NCBI GenBank assembly: GCA_021732005.1
Contig: JAKFVT010000026.1
Coordinates: forward strand, 62,001-126,000
Direction: 5' to 3'
Length of the DNA: 64,000 nt
Origin: Mycobacterium sp.
GTDB taxonomy: Bacteria; Actinomycetota; Actinomycetes; Mycobacteriales; Mycobacteriaceae
How positions within the stretch are numbered: position 1 is the first letter of the stretch; every line of letters starts with the position of its first letter. The translations under genes were made by a program, and so were the position numbers. The notes beneath the pieces are model-generated. The model was not told the DNA's origin and did no database searches. It saw only the letters and a list, made by a program, of their open reading frames with translations. Positions 26,775 through 35,175 of this stretch are shown here, piece after piece.

Positions 26775-27653
26775 GTGAAGTTCGCCGTCGTCGCTCCCAT
26801 TGCCGCGGGGGTCACCGCGGACCCCGTGTGGATGACGGAGTTCGCCCGCCATCTCGAGGCGTGTGGTTTCGAGTCGATCATCATGGCTGAGCACACGGTG
26901 CTGGTGACGCAGTACACCAGCGTGTATCCGTACGACCCGTCCGGCCGGGTCGAGGTGGCCCCGGAGTGCCCGGTGCCCGACCCGCTGGAGATGCTGGCGT
27001 TCCTGGCCGGCCAGACCACCACGCTGGGTCTGGCCACCGGGGTACTGGTGCTGCCCAACCACCATCCGGTGATGCTGGCCAAACGGGCCGCCACCGTCGA
27101 CGTGCTGTCCGGCGGACGGCTGCGACTGTGCGTCGGGGTCGGCTGGTTGCGGGAGGAGATCGAAGCCTGCGGAGCAGGTTTCACCAGCCGGGGCCGCCGC
27201 GCGGACGAGCAGATCGAGGTGCTGCGGGCGTTGTGGTCCGACAATCCCGGCGTGAGCCACCACGGCGCGTTCTACGACTTCGACCATGCGATGTCGTACC
27301 CTAAACCGGTTGCAGCCGAGGGAATTCCGATTCACATCGGTGGGCACAGCCGGTTGGCAGCGCGCCGGGCGGGGCGTTTCGGTGACGGTTTCCAGCCGCT
27401 CGGGGTCGGCGGCGCCGAGCTTGCGACGCTCATCGAGGTGATGCGACTGGCCGCCGAGGACGCCGGACGTGACCCCGCCTCCCTCGAGCTGTCGCTGGGC
27501 CATTTGGTGACGAAGGTCGACGCAGACCGGGCCGGGCGATTGGCCGAGGTCGGAGCCGGGCGTCTGGTGCTGGGGATGCCTGCGGTCACCGAGATCGACG
27601 AAGCCAAGGACCTCCTGTCGGCGTGCGCGCAGCGGCTGGGATTGCGGCCGTGA
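26775..27653 (+). CDS. LLM-class F420-dependent oxidoreductase
   Basis: Luciferase-like monooxygenase fold protein of 292 residues. ESIIMAEHTVL, LATGVLVLPNHHPVMLAKRAATVDVLSGGRLRLCVGVGWLREE (read as two adjoining blocks) and GGHSRLAARRAGRFGDGF are hallmarks of the F420-binding branch. In mycobacteria such enzymes use reduced F420 to reduce or oxygenate small molecules. Start GTG 26775. The next gene begins within its stop codon. Confidence 0.88.
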   Translation: MKFAVVAPIAAGVTADPVWMTEFARHLEACGFESIIMAEHTVLVTQYTSVYPYDPSGRVEVAPECPVPDPLEMLAFLAGQTTTLGLATGVLVLPNHHPVMLAKRAATVDVLSGGRLRLCVGVGWLREEIEACGAGFTSRGRRADEQIEVLRALWSDNPGVSHHGAFYDFDHAMSYPKPVAAEGIPIHIGGHSRLAARRAGRFGDGFQPLGVGGAELATLIEVMRLAAEDAGRDPASLELSLGHLVTKVDADRAGRLAEVGAGRLVLGMPAVTEIDEAKDLLSACAQRLGLRP

Positions 27654-28105
27654 GTCTTTCGGTCCCTGACCGGTCGGGCCTGTCGGACGTGGTGCATCGC
27701 TACGCGGCGGCAGTCGACGATCGGGATGTCGAGACCGTGATCGGATTGTTCGCGGCTGACGGCGAATTGATATTGCCGGATCCCCCGGATGTGCTGACCC
27801 CGGCGCGGTCGCACCGCGGCCCCGACGCCATTCGCGACGCACTCGCCGCGGCGACCAGCGTCGGACGGACCCACCACAGCATCGACTCCGAGGTGTATGC
27901 GGCCGGCTCGAATCCCGCTGTCGCGCAGGGACGTATCGCGGCGACGGCGCACCACTTCAGCCGCCGATCCGAAGGCTTCATCGATCTGGTGTGGTACCTG
28001 CACTACGACGACGAGTACCAGCGTGCCGAACCCGGCTGGGTGCTGATCCGGCGTGCCCTGACCATCGACGCGATCGAGACGCGGCCTACCCGCCGTGTGC
28101 GCTGA
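27650..28105 (+). CDS. NTF2/SnoaL-like protein
   Basis: Protein of 151 residues with the SnoaL_4 cone fold pattern: VVHRYAAAVDDRDVETVIGLFAADGEL, then HRGPDAIRDAL and a late WVLIRRALTID. Family members are isomerases, dehydratases or aromatic-ring dioxygenase small subunits. GTG 27650 overlaps the TGA of the LLM gene (GTGA), showing translational coupling. The pair may process one compound together. Confidence 0.85.
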   Translation: MSLSVPDRSGLSDVVHRYAAAVDDRDVETVIGLFAADGELILPDPPDVLTPARSHRGPDAIRDALAAATSVGRTHHSIDSEVYAAGSNPAVAQGRIAATAHHFSRRSEGFIDLVWYLHYDDEYQRAEPGWVLIRRALTIDAIETRPTRRVR

Positions 28106-28128
28106 GGGCAGTTCGTCGACTGTGGTTG

Positions 28129-28162
28129 TTGTGCACACCTATTGGCGATTGTGTGTGCACAA
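28129..28162. terminator. Hairpin between convergent genes, likely bidirectional terminator
   Basis: TTGTGCACAC (28129-28138) and GTGTGCACAA (28153-28162) form a perfect 10-bp stem with a 14-base loop in the 72-base gap between two genes that end facing each other. No T-tract follows on either strand. Each arm also contains the small palindrome GTGCAC, so a protein site is an alternative. Confidence 0.5.
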
Positions 28163-28177
28163 GGCCCACACTCGACG

Positions 28178-29593
28178 CTAACGCACGCCCGCGGCAGCCT
28201 CGGCCAACGCGTCGGTGGCCGCCTTCCGGCGCATCTCGATGGCGCCGCCGATCTGACGGGCCAGCCGCGGATTGTTCTGCACCACTCGGTTCATCGCGTC
28301 GCGGCCCACAGCCACGATCGTGGTGTCGGCGAGCGCGACCACGCCGGTGATCATCCGCTGGCGGGTCAGCGACGTTCCGCCGATGTAGTCGCCCACCCCC
28401 AGACTGCCCAGCGGAAGTTCTCGGCCGTCGTCGGCGTACACGATCATCCCGACCGAACCGGCGGTGATGAATCCGACCGTCTCGGGGATGCTGTTGACCG
28501 GCTGGATGATCTCGCCCTCGGCGTAGAGCAGTTGGCGCCCCTGCTCCGCCATGGTGGCGACCGCCTCGTCGCCCAGCCCCAGTGCCGCAGCCACCCGCGT
28601 GAGTGCGGCGCCCACATACTGCTCGGCCGCACCCGGATCGGGACTGGCCTCGTCGAGGTGCAGTCCGGCCCGCTGTGCGGCATACCACGCGCGGTGCAGC
28701 AGCAGCGCTTTCGTGCGTCCTTCGTCGGCCGGTGAGGTGATCGGCACCGACACTTTGTACTTGGCCTCCCCCAGCGACACCACCTTGGCTGGTGTCTGGG
28801 CGAGCCGCGTCGGCAGTCCGCTGGCCACCGCCAGCAGTGCCGATGCCACCGCGCCGGGTGGATCGTCGGGGCCGAACGCCAGCGTGGCCGTCGCCTGATA
28901 CGCCGCACCCTGCACCCTGCTGAGGTTGGTGAACGATCCGGTGGCCAGCATCGCATTCGGCACGATCTGGATGCCGTTGCCGGTGTCGATGTGCGCGGCC
29001 CGCCAGTTCACCTCGACCACACGGCCTTTCGCCGGAGCGGTGTCCAGCCAGTCACCGATGCGGAACGGCTGCTCGAACAGCAGCAGCAATCCCGCGATGA
29101 CCGGGCCGACCGCCGTCTGCACGGCAAGGCCGATCACGATCGACGTCACGCCCACCGCGGCGATCAGCCCGCCGATGTTGGCGCCCCACACCCAGGACAG
29201 CAGCAGACCGACGCCCAGGATGATCAGTACCAGCCGGCCGAGGTCGATGAAGATGGCGGGCAGACGCTCGCGCCAGCTGCCGGCCCGCGCCTCGCCGAAC
29301 AGCGCGGCGTTGGCACCCGACAACAACAGCAGCATGATCAGGAAGCCGAACACCGTCGCGGCGATCTTCGACCAGGTGGCGTGCACGTCGGCCTGCTCCA
29401 GCTGCGCCACGAGCAGGTAGACCGCGCACGCGGGAAGCACCCAGTTACGCAGCAGCGCAACGGGTCTGGCATACGAACTGTGCCGGCGCGCCAGCACGCC
29501 GTGCAACTCGTTGAGCAGCAGCAATGCCAGCGGCAAGCCGAGGATCACACCGAGCGCAGGCCAGAACCAGGGTTGTGCGGTGAGCCCGCTCAT
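28178..29593 (-). CDS. MscS-type channel with C-terminal cyclic-nucleotide-like domain (Rv2434c-like)
   Basis: Protein of 471 residues. Five hydrophobic segments (about 11-31, 46-64, 78-97, 115-137, 140-172) lead into the MscS pore and beta domain (about 140-235, GLAVQTAVGPVIAGLLLLFEQ with FRIGDWL). A cNMP-binding-like domain occupies about 337-435. Its phosphate cassette region is YIGGTSLTRQRMITGV (403-418); the usual Glu and Arg that hold the cyclic phosphate are not visible. It is coupled by an ATGA overlap to the cyclase homologue at 29590-31743. In related bacterial CNG channels cyclic nucleotides open the pore; whether this one does is uncertain. Confidence 0.85.
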   Translation of the reverse strand: MSGLTAQPWFWPALGVILGLPLALLLLNELHGVLARRHSSYARPVALLRNWVLPACAVYLLVAQLEQADVHATWSKIAATVFGFLIMLLLLSGANAALFGEARAGSWRERLPAIFIDLGRLVLIILGVGLLLSWVWGANIGGLIAAVGVTSIVIGLAVQTAVGPVIAGLLLLFEQPFRIGDWLDTAPAKGRVVEVNWRAAHIDTGNGIQIVPNAMLATGSFTNLSRVQGAAYQATATLAFGPDDPPGAVASALLAVASGLPTRLAQTPAKVVSLGEAKYKVSVPITSPADEGRTKALLLHRAWYAAQRAGLHLDEASPDPGAAEQYVGAALTRVAAALGLGDEAVATMAEQGRQLLYAEGEIIQPVNSIPETVGFITAGSVGMIVYADDGRELPLGSLGVGDYIGGTSLTRQRMITGVVALADTTIVAVGRDAMNRVVQNNPRLARQIGGAIEMRRKAATDALAEAAAGVR

Positions 29594-31743
29594 GTCGGCT
29601 GCCGCGTTCCGACGTCGAGGCGCCAGACCGGCTCGTTGCCATCGGCGCCGGAGAGGGTGCCGGCATCGGAGAACGTGTAGATCCCCACCACCGCCTCATG
29701 CACCCGGTCGCTGACGAACACGCCGGGCGCTTTGGTCGATGCGTGCACCCGGTTCGCCAGGTCCACTGCCTCGCCCCACAGTGCATAAATCTTCGATCGT
29801 TGTCCCACCAGGCCGCTGGTGACCGGCCCGCTGTCGATGCCGGCCCGGATCGCCAGCCGGGCGTCGTGCTGGTCGTTGAAGCGCTGCACGATCTCGGTGA
29901 GTTCGCCGGCGAACGCGATCGTCCGGCTGGCGTGGTCGACGCGAGGCACCACCAGTCCGCAGGTGGCGAGCAACCCGTTGTCCTGCATGCTGCGAACCTG
30001 CTCCACGCCGTGTCGTTCGGCTGCGCCGTCGAACGCTTCGGCGAGCGAGTTGAGCATCGCCACCGATTCGCCGCTGGGCATCGAGCGGGAGAATTCGTCG
30101 AACCCGAGCAGCTGGGCGTAGATCACCGAGACATCTCGGTAGTGCGTGCTGATGTTCTCCTCGCCGTCGCGGTAGCGCCGCGCCACCGCTTCGGGCATCA
30201 GGCTGGCCAGCAACTCGTCGTTCTCCTGGCGCTGCTCCTCGATGAGGTGTTGCTTGGTTTGCAGACTCACACTCATATCGTTGAAAGCCGAAGCCAGTTC
30301 CCCGATCTCGTCTCGTGTCCCGACCGGAACGCTGACCCCGAGCTCGCCCCCGGCCACCCGCCGCACCGCGGTGGCCAGGCGCTTGATCGGCCGGGTGAGT
30401 ATCCGGCTGAACAACAACGCCAGCAGCGAGACCGCAAGCACGATCGCCGCGGTCGACAGTGCGATGTTGCGCGCGAAGGTGTTCACCGGGGCCAGCGCCT
30501 CAGACTTGTCGATCTTGGCCACCAGCACCCAGTCGAGCCCCGGGATGTTCAACGGGGCGTACGCGACCAGTGCCTCCGGGCCGATGTAGTCGCGGGCGGT
30601 GGTCACCCCGCTCTCCCCGATCAGCGCCCGGTTGACGGCCAGCTTGTCCACCGGCTGCAACAGCACGCTGCCTTTGACGTCGACCTGGCGCTTGGCGACG
30701 TCATCAGGAGTTCCGTCGGCGATGACCTCTTCGGCGTAGTGCTTGGGGTCGGTCAGCAATTCGCGGGACACCGAGCGCATCAGCTTGTCCGGTCCGGCGA
30801 GATAGGTCTCGCCGGACTGCCCGAGACCGTCTTGGACCCAACGACCCTGGCCGGTCATCACGTCGTTGACCGAGTCGAGCGACAGCTGCAGGGCCAGCAC
30901 CCCGGTTATCGCGCCGTCGCGCCCGATCGGCGAGAGGACCCACTGCGTCGGCCTCCCGTAGGACGGGGCGTACCGCTCGAAATCGCTGATGAACGTCTGA
31001 TCGATCGACGTCGCCTGCAGCGCTTTGCGATACGTGGTGGCCAACACTGTCGTGCTGTAAGGCCCGGTGGTCACGTTGGTGCCAAGATCGGCGCCCTTGT
31101 ATGCGGTGTAGACGACGTTGCCCTGCGTGTCGAGGATCATGGCGTCCTCGAATTTGAAGCGTTGCGTCAGACCGGCGAAGAACGGTTGGTAGCGAGCGTT
31201 GACCGCCGACCAGGCGCTGGGATCGCCCGCAGAGACCAGATTCAGCGACTTCTCGTAATCTCCCTGTGCCGGAACGGTGTACAGGGACTGAAGGTACGTC
31301 GCCGCATTACTGGTGGGCTGAAACAGCGAGGCGTCGACGGGCTGGCCTGTCCGTTGCGCGAGGGTGGGCCCGAACACCGTCGAGTAGTACTTGGCCACAG
31401 CCTGTTCGGCACCCGGTGGCAGCGGCGTCGTCTGGAGTTCGGCGAACGCTTTACCGAAGTCGTTGGCGGCCGCGATCGTCTGCGTTCCGTGGGTGACGAT
31501 CGATGCCGCGTCACTGATATCGCTGTAGAACGAGGTGATCTCGCGTGCCCGGGATTCCCGAAGCTGGGTCAGCCGCTGATACTCGGCATTTCGCAACGAG
31601 CTCGTGCCGGAGACGTAGCCGATGGCGCCGGCGATCACGACCGAGACGATGCTGACCGATAAGAGCATCAGCAACAGCTTCGACTGAAACCCCAGCGATC
31701 GCGGACGAGAACTCCGCGAGAGCACACTCGATAATCGGACCAC
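29590..31743 (-). CDS. Membrane class III nucleotidyl cyclase homologue with altered active site (Rv2435c-like)
   Basis: Protein of 717 residues. Membrane segments lie at about 22-44 and 425-448, enclosing a large extracytoplasmic sensor of Cache type (45-424). A HAMP linker (about 449-500) and a class III cyclase domain (about 530-700) follow. The active site departs from canon: Q544 replaces the first metal Asp (IYAQLLGF), R584 the substrate Lys, A654 the substrate Asp (YALWGE) and D661 the transition-state Asn. D588 and R665 are kept. It may be inactive, of changed specificity or a pure sensor. Start GTG 31743; its end overlaps the channel gene. Confidence 0.88.
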   Translation of the reverse strand: MVRLSSVLSRSSRPRSLGFQSKLLLMLLSVSIVSVVIAGAIGYVSGTSSLRNAEYQRLTQLRESRAREITSFYSDISDAASIVTHGTQTIAAANDFGKAFAELQTTPLPPGAEQAVAKYYSTVFGPTLAQRTGQPVDASLFQPTSNAATYLQSLYTVPAQGDYEKSLNLVSAGDPSAWSAVNARYQPFFAGLTQRFKFEDAMILDTQGNVVYTAYKGADLGTNVTTGPYSTTVLATTYRKALQATSIDQTFISDFERYAPSYGRPTQWVLSPIGRDGAITGVLALQLSLDSVNDVMTGQGRWVQDGLGQSGETYLAGPDKLMRSVSRELLTDPKHYAEEVIADGTPDDVAKRQVDVKGSVLLQPVDKLAVNRALIGESGVTTARDYIGPEALVAYAPLNIPGLDWVLVAKIDKSEALAPVNTFARNIALSTAAIVLAVSLLALLFSRILTRPIKRLATAVRRVAGGELGVSVPVGTRDEIGELASAFNDMSVSLQTKQHLIEEQRQENDELLASLMPEAVARRYRDGEENISTHYRDVSVIYAQLLGFDEFSRSMPSGESVAMLNSLAEAFDGAAERHGVEQVRSMQDNGLLATCGLVVPRVDHASRTIAFAGELTEIVQRFNDQHDARLAIRAGIDSGPVTSGLVGQRSKIYALWGEAVDLANRVHASTKAPGVFVSDRVHEAVVGIYTFSDAGTLSGADGNEPVWRLDVGTRQPT

Positions 31744-31806
31744 TTGTCGACCCCCGCTCGTCCCGCTGACCGAGCGGATGTTAACGCATACTTCAGCCTT
31801 GGGTCG

Positions 31807-32844
31807 TCAGTTGCGGGACTGCAGCGCCTGCTGGCCGAAGGTACCGGTCTGCAACGAGCCGTCCGGCAGCACCAGATCGCCGCTGTCGAGCCGGGACCGC
31901 AGGTAAGCGAATGTCTGCGCGGTCTGCGCGAACAGGTGCTCGCCGGCCACCAACGCCGGTCGCGACTGTTCGTCGGCGGTGAGGAATTGTGGCAGTGGCT
32001 GGACCACGGTGTGGTAGTCGACGTTGAAGAACAGCGGGAATGAATAGCGCTCCTGCTTTACCTTGCGTACCCGATGCGACGTGGCGACGAAGGCGCCGTT
32101 GGTCCACAGTTCGAGCATGTCGCCGACGTTGACCACGAACGTTCCGGGAATCGGTGGGACGTCGATCCATTCCCCGGCGCCGTTGAGGACCTCGAGCCCG
32201 GGCGCGGTGGGCTTGAGCAGTGTGAAGCACTCGTAGTCGGTGTGTGCGCCGATGCCCTGGGCGTCTTCGGCGTCCGGGTTGTGCGGATAGTAGATCAGCC
32301 GCAACTGGCTCGGCGTCTTGGTGGCGTGCCGGGTGAAGGTGTCCGGATCCTCTCCGAGCGCGACGGCGAAGGCGCCCAACAGATCCTGCCCGACGCCGAG
32401 CACGGCCTGGTAGTACTCGGTGACCGTTTCGGCGAAGCCGGGAAGGTCGGGCCACACGTTGGGTCCGAGCATCGGGTTGCCTGCCAGATGGTCGGGGTCG
32501 TCGGCGGGCAGGTCCAGTGCGGTGTCGAATGCCTCCTTGAAATCGGGTTTGTCGCTGTAGAACCCTTCCTCACCCACCGGCACATAACCGCGATGACAGT
32601 TCGACAGCCCGATGTAGGACTTCATCTTCTCCGCAACCGGCAGGGCGAAGAACTGTTTGGTGGCGTCGAGTAGCCGATCGAAAAGGTCATCGCTGACCGG
32701 CGTCCCCGAGATGTAGAAGAAGCCGACGTCGCGTGCCGCTGCGCCGAGTTCGGCTGCGACACCCTCACGGTCGGCGGGGTCGGCGGACCGCAACCCACTG
32801 ATGTCGATGACGGGTACCGATTGGAATGATGTCGCCCCACTCAC
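31807..32844 (-). CDS. Isopenicillin-N-synthase-like 2-oxoglutarate/Fe(II) dioxygenase
   Basis: Non-heme iron oxygenase of 345 residues. Iron ligands are H201, D203 (GAHTDYE) and H257 (ATSHRV); R266 and S268 (RYS) would bind the 2-oxoglutarate carboxylate. The N-terminal VPVIDISGL block is typical of the plant-type DIOX_N fold. GTG 32844 overlaps the previous gene by four bases. As the last gene of the allantoin-type operon it may oxidise a purine-derived or N-heterocyclic substrate; the actual substrate is unknown. Confidence 0.88.
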   Translation of the reverse strand: MSGATSFQSVPVIDISGLRSADPADREGVAAELGAAARDVGFFYISGTPVSDDLFDRLLDATKQFFALPVAEKMKSYIGLSNCHRGYVPVGEEGFYSDKPDFKEAFDTALDLPADDPDHLAGNPMLGPNVWPDLPGFAETVTEYYQAVLGVGQDLLGAFAVALGEDPDTFTRHATKTPSQLRLIYYPHNPDAEDAQGIGAHTDYECFTLLKPTAPGLEVLNGAGEWIDVPPIPGTFVVNVGDMLELWTNGAFVATSHRVRKVKQERYSFPLFFNVDYHTVVQPLPQFLTADEQSRPALVAGEHLFAQTAQTFAYLRSRLDSGDLVLPDGSLQTGTFGQQALQSRN

Positions 32845-33425
32845 AGTGTCACTCCTCCTTCGCTTTCTTTGATGTCCCAGGCGATGTCGTCGTCGACTCG
32901 TAGCTGTCCTGAATCGATCCGAGCCCGCAGCAGCGTCCCGACTCGGTGCGGATGGCTGGATTCATCGATCCGCCACTCGGTTCCGCTGACAGTCCCGAGA
33001 GAGATCTCCTGCGGGTGGGCCCAGCCGAACCGGTCCCCCACCCGCACCAGCACACCCGTCGTGTCCGGCGCCGACAGCACGAGTCCCCAGCAGGGTTGTG
33101 CCGTGCCGGCTTCGCGCTGCCAGTGCTCGGTGTAGTCGGCGTGCACGCCGATCTCCACAAGGGTGTCACCGCACCAGCTCATCCGCCCCGCGTCGGGAAG
33201 CTCAGGCGGCTGCAGGTCGACCAGGCGGGTCCATTCGAAGACGTCGTCGTGCTGGCCGAGCCGGCCGGCGAAACCCTCCCCTGGCCCGCGCAGATCAATG
33301 AACATGGAGATGCCTTGGAGCCATTGCACATTCGTTCCGGTGTCGCGGGATCCGTCGGCCTCGACCAGCAGCGTCCGTCGCCACAGCCCGGTGCAGTCGG
33401 CGATCACCGGGGTCTCGGGGGTCAC
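32841..33425 (-). CDS. Unknown protein in the allantoin-type operon
   Basis: Not recognised. It has 194 residues if it starts at GTG 33425 (GTGA overlap with the allantoicase stop) or 199 from ATG 33440. Soluble, Trp-rich (for example NVQWLQG, FEWTRL, TEWRID), with alternating polar/hydrophobic stretches that suggest a beta barrel, perhaps lipocalin-like. No signal peptide, no cysteine motif; DTLVEIGVHADYTEHW is a striking conserved-looking core. Four-base overlaps on both sides place it firmly inside the operon, so a role in the same pathway, as binding protein, isomerase or lyase, is likely. Confidence 0.75.
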   Translation of the reverse strand: MTPETPVIADCTGLWRRTLLVEADGSRDTGTNVQWLQGISMFIDLRGPGEGFAGRLGQHDDVFEWTRLVDLQPPELPDAGRMSWCGDTLVEIGVHADYTEHWQREAGTAQPCWGLVLSAPDTTGVLVRVGDRFGWAHPQEISLGTVSGTEWRIDESSHPHRVGTLLRARIDSGQLRVDDDIAWDIKESEGGVTL

Positions 33426-34432
33426 AGCGACGCGTCCCATCTTGATTGCAACTCCGCAAATCCGGCTGCGGTGGGCCGGCCCAGTGCCCGGACCCGGGCG
33501 ATGCCGCCGTCGGGATAGGCCTGAACCCGAATGGCGGTGATCGCCGGGGCATCGACCACGAAGACCTGCCGTGCGTCGGCGACCAGTTGCGTGCGGGGCA
33601 GCACCACCTCGTCGAACGGCAGGGCCCACCAAGGCCGTCGGGCATCGGGCCGGTCGCGGGTGCCGAGCACGGACACCTCGCGGGAGGCGTTGAACACGAA
33701 GAAGGAGGTGTCGATTTCGATTCGGGCCAGATCGCTGGGTGTCAGAAAGGAGATCGTCACCGCGTCGTGGGTGTCGGGCCCGATGTCACGCCGGCGCCGG
33801 GCTTCCCAGCCTGATCCCATGTTCTGCGGCCGGTCCGCGGCGATGAGCGCCCGCGCGTCGGAGTAGAACGTGTCGCTGCAGTGCTCGACGCAACCCCCGT
33901 GCTCGGCGCCGGAGACCTCGACGGTCACCCCCGACCACAGCGCCGGATCGGGAACGGGATCACCGTAGGCCCGCAGCCTCGCCACCCCGCCGTCGGAAGC
34001 GATCACCAACTTGAGGTGGGTGTAGCGGCGCGGGTCGTCAACGGCAATGGGGTTGTGCGCGTCGGCTTTCAGAACCGTCAGCGGCGACAGCAACCGCCAG
34101 TCCACCCGTGCATCACACGGGTCGGTGCCGGCCGCCAGCGTCGCGGCGTACAGCGTGCAGCCGGTCGGATGGTTGCCGGTGAAGAAGCGGGTGTCGACGT
34201 CGACGGTGTGCAGCCGGCCCGGAACTCCGAGCCGGATGATGACCCAGTCCGGTGCGGGCGCATGCCTGCGGGTCTCCCAGCCGTCGACCACTTCACCGCG
34301 AAGGTCGAATGTGCCTGGCACGAAGTCAGGTTCGGCCGCATCGATCAGCCGCTCTTTGACGCCGAACGACTCGTCGCTGGCCGCCACGACGCTGCCGCCG
34401 ACCGTACGGCAGGCCAAGTCCAGTCCGGTCAT
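33422..34432 (-). CDS. alc: Allantoicase
   Basis: Protein of 336 residues with the two tandem allantoicase domains: the first includes DGWETRRHAPAPDWVIIRLG and DTRFFTGNHPTG, the second includes GWEARRRRDIGPDTHDAVT and DTSFFVFNASREV. It hydrolyses allantoate to ureidoglycolate and urea. ATG 34432 overlaps the racemase-like gene's stop (ATGA), ruling out the long upstream extension, which reads as arginine-rich nonsense. With allantoinase in the same transcript this gives two consecutive steps of allantoin breakdown. Confidence 0.93.
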   Translation of the reverse strand: MTGLDLACRTVGGSVVAASDESFGVKERLIDAAEPDFVPGTFDLRGEVVDGWETRRHAPAPDWVIIRLGVPGRLHTVDVDTRFFTGNHPTGCTLYAATLAAGTDPCDARVDWRLLSPLTVLKADAHNPIAVDDPRRYTHLKLVIASDGGVARLRAYGDPVPDPALWSGVTVEVSGAEHGGCVEHCSDTFYSDARALIAADRPQNMGSGWEARRRRDIGPDTHDAVTISFLTPSDLARIEIDTSFFVFNASREVSVLGTRDRPDARRPWWALPFDEVVLPRTQLVADARQVFVVDAPAITAIRVQAYPDGGIARVRALGRPTAAGFAELQSRWDASL

Positions 34433-35175
34433 GTGCGTAACCCCTGCGATAGTGGCCAATGCGTGCGTGCGTTGTCCGGCCCGGCGGCATACACACCGGC
34501 CTTGCTGGTGGACAGGTTCAGGCCGACCAACATCTGCGCCAGACCCACCGCGGCGGCTACCCCGTCGACGGCGGGCACTCCAAGTTTCTCGGTGATCGCG
34601 GCGGTCACACCGGCCATCCCCGCACAGCCGAGGCAGATCACGTCGGCCCCGTCCACACTCACCGCGCGTTCGGCTTCGGCGACGATCGCGGCGACCGCGC
34701 CGGCGGGGTCGGCGTCGACCTCGGCGGTCCCGAGGCCGCACGCCCGTACCGACGCACAGTGCGCCGCCACACCGGCCAACAGCAGACGGTCCTCGATCGG
34801 CGCGATGGAGCGGGCCAAGGTGGTGACCACCGAGAACCGCCTGCCGATCAGTTGCGCGACGTGAGCGGCCGATTCGGCGATGTCGAGCACGGGGACGTCG
34901 AGCATCTCCTGCAGCGCATCTTTGCCGTGTTCACCGAAGCCGGCCAACACCACGGCATCGGCGTCGAACGTCCCGGCGGCGAGCTGGGTGGCGACGACAT
35001 CCATCACCCCGACGGCGGACAGGTAACTCTCCGCTGCGGAGTCGATCGCAACGGATCCGAAAGCGGGTTGCGTGGTGACGATTTCGGTCCCGGGCGCGGC
35101 TGCCGCCCGGGCCGCGGCGTCGATCTCCGCCGTCATCGTCTCCGACGTGTTCGGGTTGAGCACCAGGATCTTCAT
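34429..35175 (-). CDS. Asp/Glu/hydantoin racemase-superfamily protein with a single active-site Cys
   Basis: Protein of 248 residues starting MKILVLNPNTS, the hydantoin/allantoin racemase signature. Racemases use two cysteines; in the allantoin racemase HpxA they are C79 and C184. Here C184 is present (CLGCAGM) but position 79 is Gly (VLAGFGEHG). Arylmalonate decarboxylase, a relative, has this same Gly/Cys arrangement. The protein could still invert its substrate with a different base, or be a decarboxylase or isomerase. ATG 35175 overlaps the allantoinase stop. Confidence 0.85.
   Translation of the reverse strand: MKILVLNPNTSETMTAEIDAAARAAAAPGTEIVTTQPAFGSVAIDSAAESYLSAVGVMDVVATQLAAGTFDADAVVLAGFGEHGKDALQEMLDVPVLDIAESAAHVAQLIGRRFSVVTTLARSIAPIEDRLLLAGVAAHCASVRACGLGTAEVDADPAGAVAAIVAEAERAVSVDGADVICLGCAGMAGVTAAITEKLGVPAVDGVAAAVGLAQMLVGLNLSTSKAGVYAAGPDNARTHWPLSQGLRT

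Noticed and set aside
28129..28162. CRP-like operator in the GTGTG/CACAC repeat
   Set aside because: It lies between two converging gene ends, not at a promoter, and does not match TGTGA-N6-TCACA.
33441..33632. N-terminal extension of the unknown operon protein
   Set aside because: The frame lies inside allantoicase coding sequence and reads as arginine-rich antisense-like residues; a GTGA overlap gives a natural start.
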